Assembly (NCBI RefSeq): GCF_002770725.1
Contig: NZ_NQVN01000001.1
Location: forward strand, 434,001-498,000
Source of the DNA: Pleomorphomonas carboxyditropha
Lineage (GTDB): Bacteria > Pseudomonadota > Alphaproteobacteria > Rhizobiales > Pleomorphomonadaceae
Direction of reading: 5' to 3'
Length of the DNA: 64,000 bases
The notes beneath the pieces are model-generated. The model was not told the origin of the DNA and did no database searches. It saw only the letters and a list, made by a program, of their open reading frames with translations. The position numbers and the translations under genes are program-made. The first letter of the stretch is position 1, and each line of letters opens with the position of its first letter. Positions 62,084 through 64,000 of this stretch are shown here, in pieces.

Positions 62084-63379
62084 ATGTCCAACACGACCAG
62101 CGCAGAGCTTGCCAACTTCTTCCATAGCTCCCTCGCCGAGGCCGATCCCGCGATCGCCTCCGCAGTGGCGAAGGAGCTCGGTCGTCAGCAGCATGAAATC
62201 GAACTGATCGCTTCGGAGAACATCGTCTCCAAGGCGGTTCTCGAGGCGCAGGGTTCCGTTCTGACCAACAAGTATGCCGAGGGTTACCCAGGTAAACGCT
62301 ATTACGGCGGTTGCCAGTACGTCGACATCGCCGAGAACCTGGCCATCGAGCGCGCCAACGCGCTGTTCGGCAGCAAGTTCGCCAACGTGCAGCCCAATTC
62401 GGGCAGCCAGGCCAACCAGGCGGTGTTCCTGGCGCTGGCGCAGCCGGGCGACACGGTGCTCGGCCTCGACCTCGCCTCCGGCGGTCACCTGACGCACGGC
62501 GCCAAGCCGAACATGTCGGGTAAGTGGTTCCACGCGGTCACCTACGGCGTCCGCGCCCAGGACCATCGCATCGACATGGACCAGCTCGCCGCGCTGGCCA
62601 GGGAGCACAAGCCGAAGATCATCATCGCCGGCGGCTCGGCCTACAGCCGCGTCTGGGACTTCGCCGCCTTCCGCGCCATCGCCGACGAGGTGGGCGCCTA
62701 CCTGATGGTGGACATGGCCCACTTCGCGGGCCTGGTGGCGGCCGGCGAGCATCCCTCGCCGTTCCCGCATGCCCACGTCGTCACCACCACCACCCACAAG
62801 ACGCTGCGCGGACCGCGCGGCGGCATGGTGCTGACCAACGACGAGGACATCGCCAAGAAGATCAACTCGGCGGTGTTCCCCGGCCTGCAGGGTGGCCCGC
62901 TGATGCACGTCATCGCCGGCAAGGCGGTGGCGCTGCTCGAGGCGGCGCAGCCGGCCTACAAGACCTACATCAAGGCGGTGGTGGAAAACGCCCGCGTGCT
63001 GTCGGACGAATTGAAGCGCGGCGGCGTCGATATCGTCTCCGGCGGCACCGACAACCACCTGATGCTGGTCGACCTGCGCCCGAAGGGGCTCACCGGCAAG
63101 GTGGTGGAAGCGGCGCTCGGCCGCGCCGACATCACCTGCAACAAGAACGGCGTGCCGTTCGATCCGGAGAAGCCGACCATCACCTCCGGCATCCGCCTCG
63201 GCTCGCCGGCCGCCACCTCGCGCGGCTTCGGCGCCGGCGAGTTCAAGGAGATCGCCAACCTGATCCTGCAGGTGCTCGACGGCCTGAAGGTCAACGGCGA
63301 GGACAGGAACGACGGCGTCGAGGCGGCGGTGAAGCGGCGCGTCAAGGCGCTGACCGACGCCTTCCCGATCTACGGCTGA
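62084..63379 (+). CDS. glyA: Serine hydroxymethyltransferase
   Basis: A 431-residue pyridoxal-phosphate enzyme interconverting serine and glycine with tetrahydrofolate. Canonical motifs: [36 protein letters not shown], and the cofactor Lys in [14 protein letters not shown]. Length is normal. The 174-base upstream region is GC-rich and no riboswitch was recognised. In many alphaproteobacteria nrdR follows; here a penicillin-binding protein gene follows after a terminator. Confidence 0.97.
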   Translation: MSNTTSAELANFFHSSLAEADPAIASAVAKELGRQQHEIELIASENIVSKAVLEAQGSVLTNKYAEGYPGKRYYGGCQYVDIAENLAIERANALFGSKFANVQPNSGSQANQAVFLALAQPGDTVLGLDLASGGHLTHGAKPNMSGKWFHAVTYGVRAQDHRIDMDQLAALAREHKPKIIIAGGSAYSRVWDFAAFRAIADEVGAYLMVDMAHFAGLVAAGEHPSPFPHAHVVTTTTHKTLRGPRGGMVLTNDEDIAKKINSAVFPGLQGGPLMHVIAGKAVALLEAAQPAYKTYIKAVVENARVLSDELKRGGVDIVSGGTDNHLMLVDLRPKGLTGKVVEAALGRADITCNKNGVPFDPEKPTITSGIRLGSPAATSRGFGAGEFKEIANLILQVLDGLKVNGEDRNDGVEAAVKRRVKALTDAFPIYG

Positions 63380-63406
63380 TCCCGGCCGAACCTCGAATAA
63401 CAGCCG

Positions 63407-63439
63407 CCGCCGCGTGGGAACTCCCCGCGCGGCGGTTTT
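63407..63439 (+). terminator. Terminator after glyA
   Basis: CCGCCGCG (63407-63414) pairs with CGCGGCGG (63428-63435), extended inward by GGGA/TCCC, then TTTT. It starts 27 bases after the stop. Confidence 0.85.
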
Positions 63440-63500
63440 GCATCCGGCGAGGTTCGGACCTCGTTGCGCTCTGCTATAGTCGCGGCGGGAGGATCGCTTC

Positions 63501-64000
63501 GTGACGAAACGCCGGCACCTGCTGATCGCTGCATCCGCCATGGCGATCTGCGTCCTGGCGGCCGGCGCGGTCGCCGCCGTGCAGTTCCGCGCCCTCGTCG
63601 ACGCCACGCCACCGGTCGACCTGTTCGCGCCGACGTCGCAGGTGGTGACCGCCCGCAACGGCGAGATCCTGCGCGCCTACACGGTGGGCGACGGGCTCTG
63701 GCGGCTGCCGGTCGATCCGGCCCGCGTCGATCCATCCTACGTCAAGCTGCTGCTGGCGACCGAGGATCGCCGCTTCCGTGAACATGCCGGCGTCGATCCG
63801 CAGGCCCTTCTCCGCGCCGGATGGCAGCTTCTGACCCACGGCCGCATCGTCTCCGGCGGCTCGACGCTGACCATGCAGGTAGTGCGTCTTTCGGAACGCC
63901 TGCATACCCGATCGCCGAGCGGCAAGTTCGGCCAGATCGTCAAGGCGCTGGCCCTCGAACGCTTCGCCGGCAAGGACGACATTCTCGCCGCCTACCTCGG
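63501..64000 (+). CDS. pbpC: Penicillin-binding protein 1C, N-terminal part (truncated by window edge)
   Basis: A reading frame open to the end of the window (166 residues visible), starting GTG after GGGAGGA. The N-terminus has a membrane anchor (LLIAASAMAICVLAAGAVAA), then the GT51 transglycosylase domain: LLLATEDRRFREHAGVDP contains the catalytic Glu, and SGGSTLTMQVVRL the second conserved motif. The LFAPTSQVVTARNGEILRAY segment before it is typical of PbpC. The transpeptidase domain lies outside. It would polymerise glycan strands. Confidence 0.9.
   Translation, partial: MTKRRHLLIAASAMAICVLAAGAVAAVQFRALVDATPPVDLFAPTSQVVTARNGEILRAYTVGDGLWRLPVDPARVDPSYVKLLLATEDRRFREHAGVDPQALLRAGWQLLTHGRIVSGGSTLTMQVVRLSERLHTRSPSGKFGQIVKALALERFAGKDDILAAYL

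Overview
This is a GC-rich alphaproteobacterial chromosome segment, most likely from the order Hyphomicrobiales (Rhizobiales). The evidence is gene order rather than one marker: a complete suf iron-sulfur operon led by a second cysteine desulfurase, bamE divergent from a CBP3-like chaperone/DUF177/plsX/fabH/ihfA/MerR run ending in tRNA-Pro, nusB-thiL, hppA of the potassium-independent type, magnesium-type hemB, and a DUF6163-ldtR-L,D-transpeptidase locus. No genus can be fixed from the sequence alone.

Layout. 1-7.1 kb: end of an EAL protein, DUF971, an L,D-transpeptidase, Kup, CrcB-RluC and a membrane GGDEF protein with an altered signature. 7.1-8.2 kb: AT-rich patch with a GIY-YIG-like small protein and palindromic repeats. 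8.2-17 kb: alpha/beta hydrolase, then the suf operon, entered by a HigBA toxin-antitoxin pair on the other strand between sufT and sufA. 17-25 kb: PfkB-type kinase, a gene-poor 0.85 kb stretch with RNA-like hairpins, a split ThrE exporter, thrS, a second RelE-type toxin-antitoxin pair and a chemoreceptor. 25-36 kb: molybdopterin oxidoreductase, MarC, DfsB-like protein, nusB-thiL, DedA-like protein, hppA, rarD, bamE. 36-41.2 kb: a 133-bp tandem duplication, then the fatty-acid/phospholipid run and tRNA-Pro. 41.3-44.6 kb: a three-gene GlpA-like/FAD oxidoreductase/DUF1667 operon behind phased CGAA repeats. 44.6-54.6 kb: exopolysaccharide genes (priming transferase, Wza-like lipoprotein, Wzz-like protein) separated by a 6-kb block of two AraC regulators, three SDRs and an aldo/keto reductase. 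54.6-64 kb: metY, hemB, the ldtR locus with an apparent small RNA, glyA and the start of pbpC.

Functional themes: Fe-S cluster assembly probably under iron control (an Irr-like box overlaps a good promoter), envelope remodelling (two L,D-transpeptidases, LdtR, PbpC, BamE, exopolysaccharide), and redox detoxification. The strongest candidate for something new to describe is between ldtR and its L,D-transpeptidase: a compact RNA with two hairpins whose loops carry CCTCC anti-Shine-Dalgarno sequence, closed by a strong terminator and preceded by an exact CtrA-type TTAA-N7-TTAA site. A second is a family of three palindromic elements whose stems differ but remain complementary while the loop core is conserved. 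All regulatory assignments are inferences from sequence pattern only.
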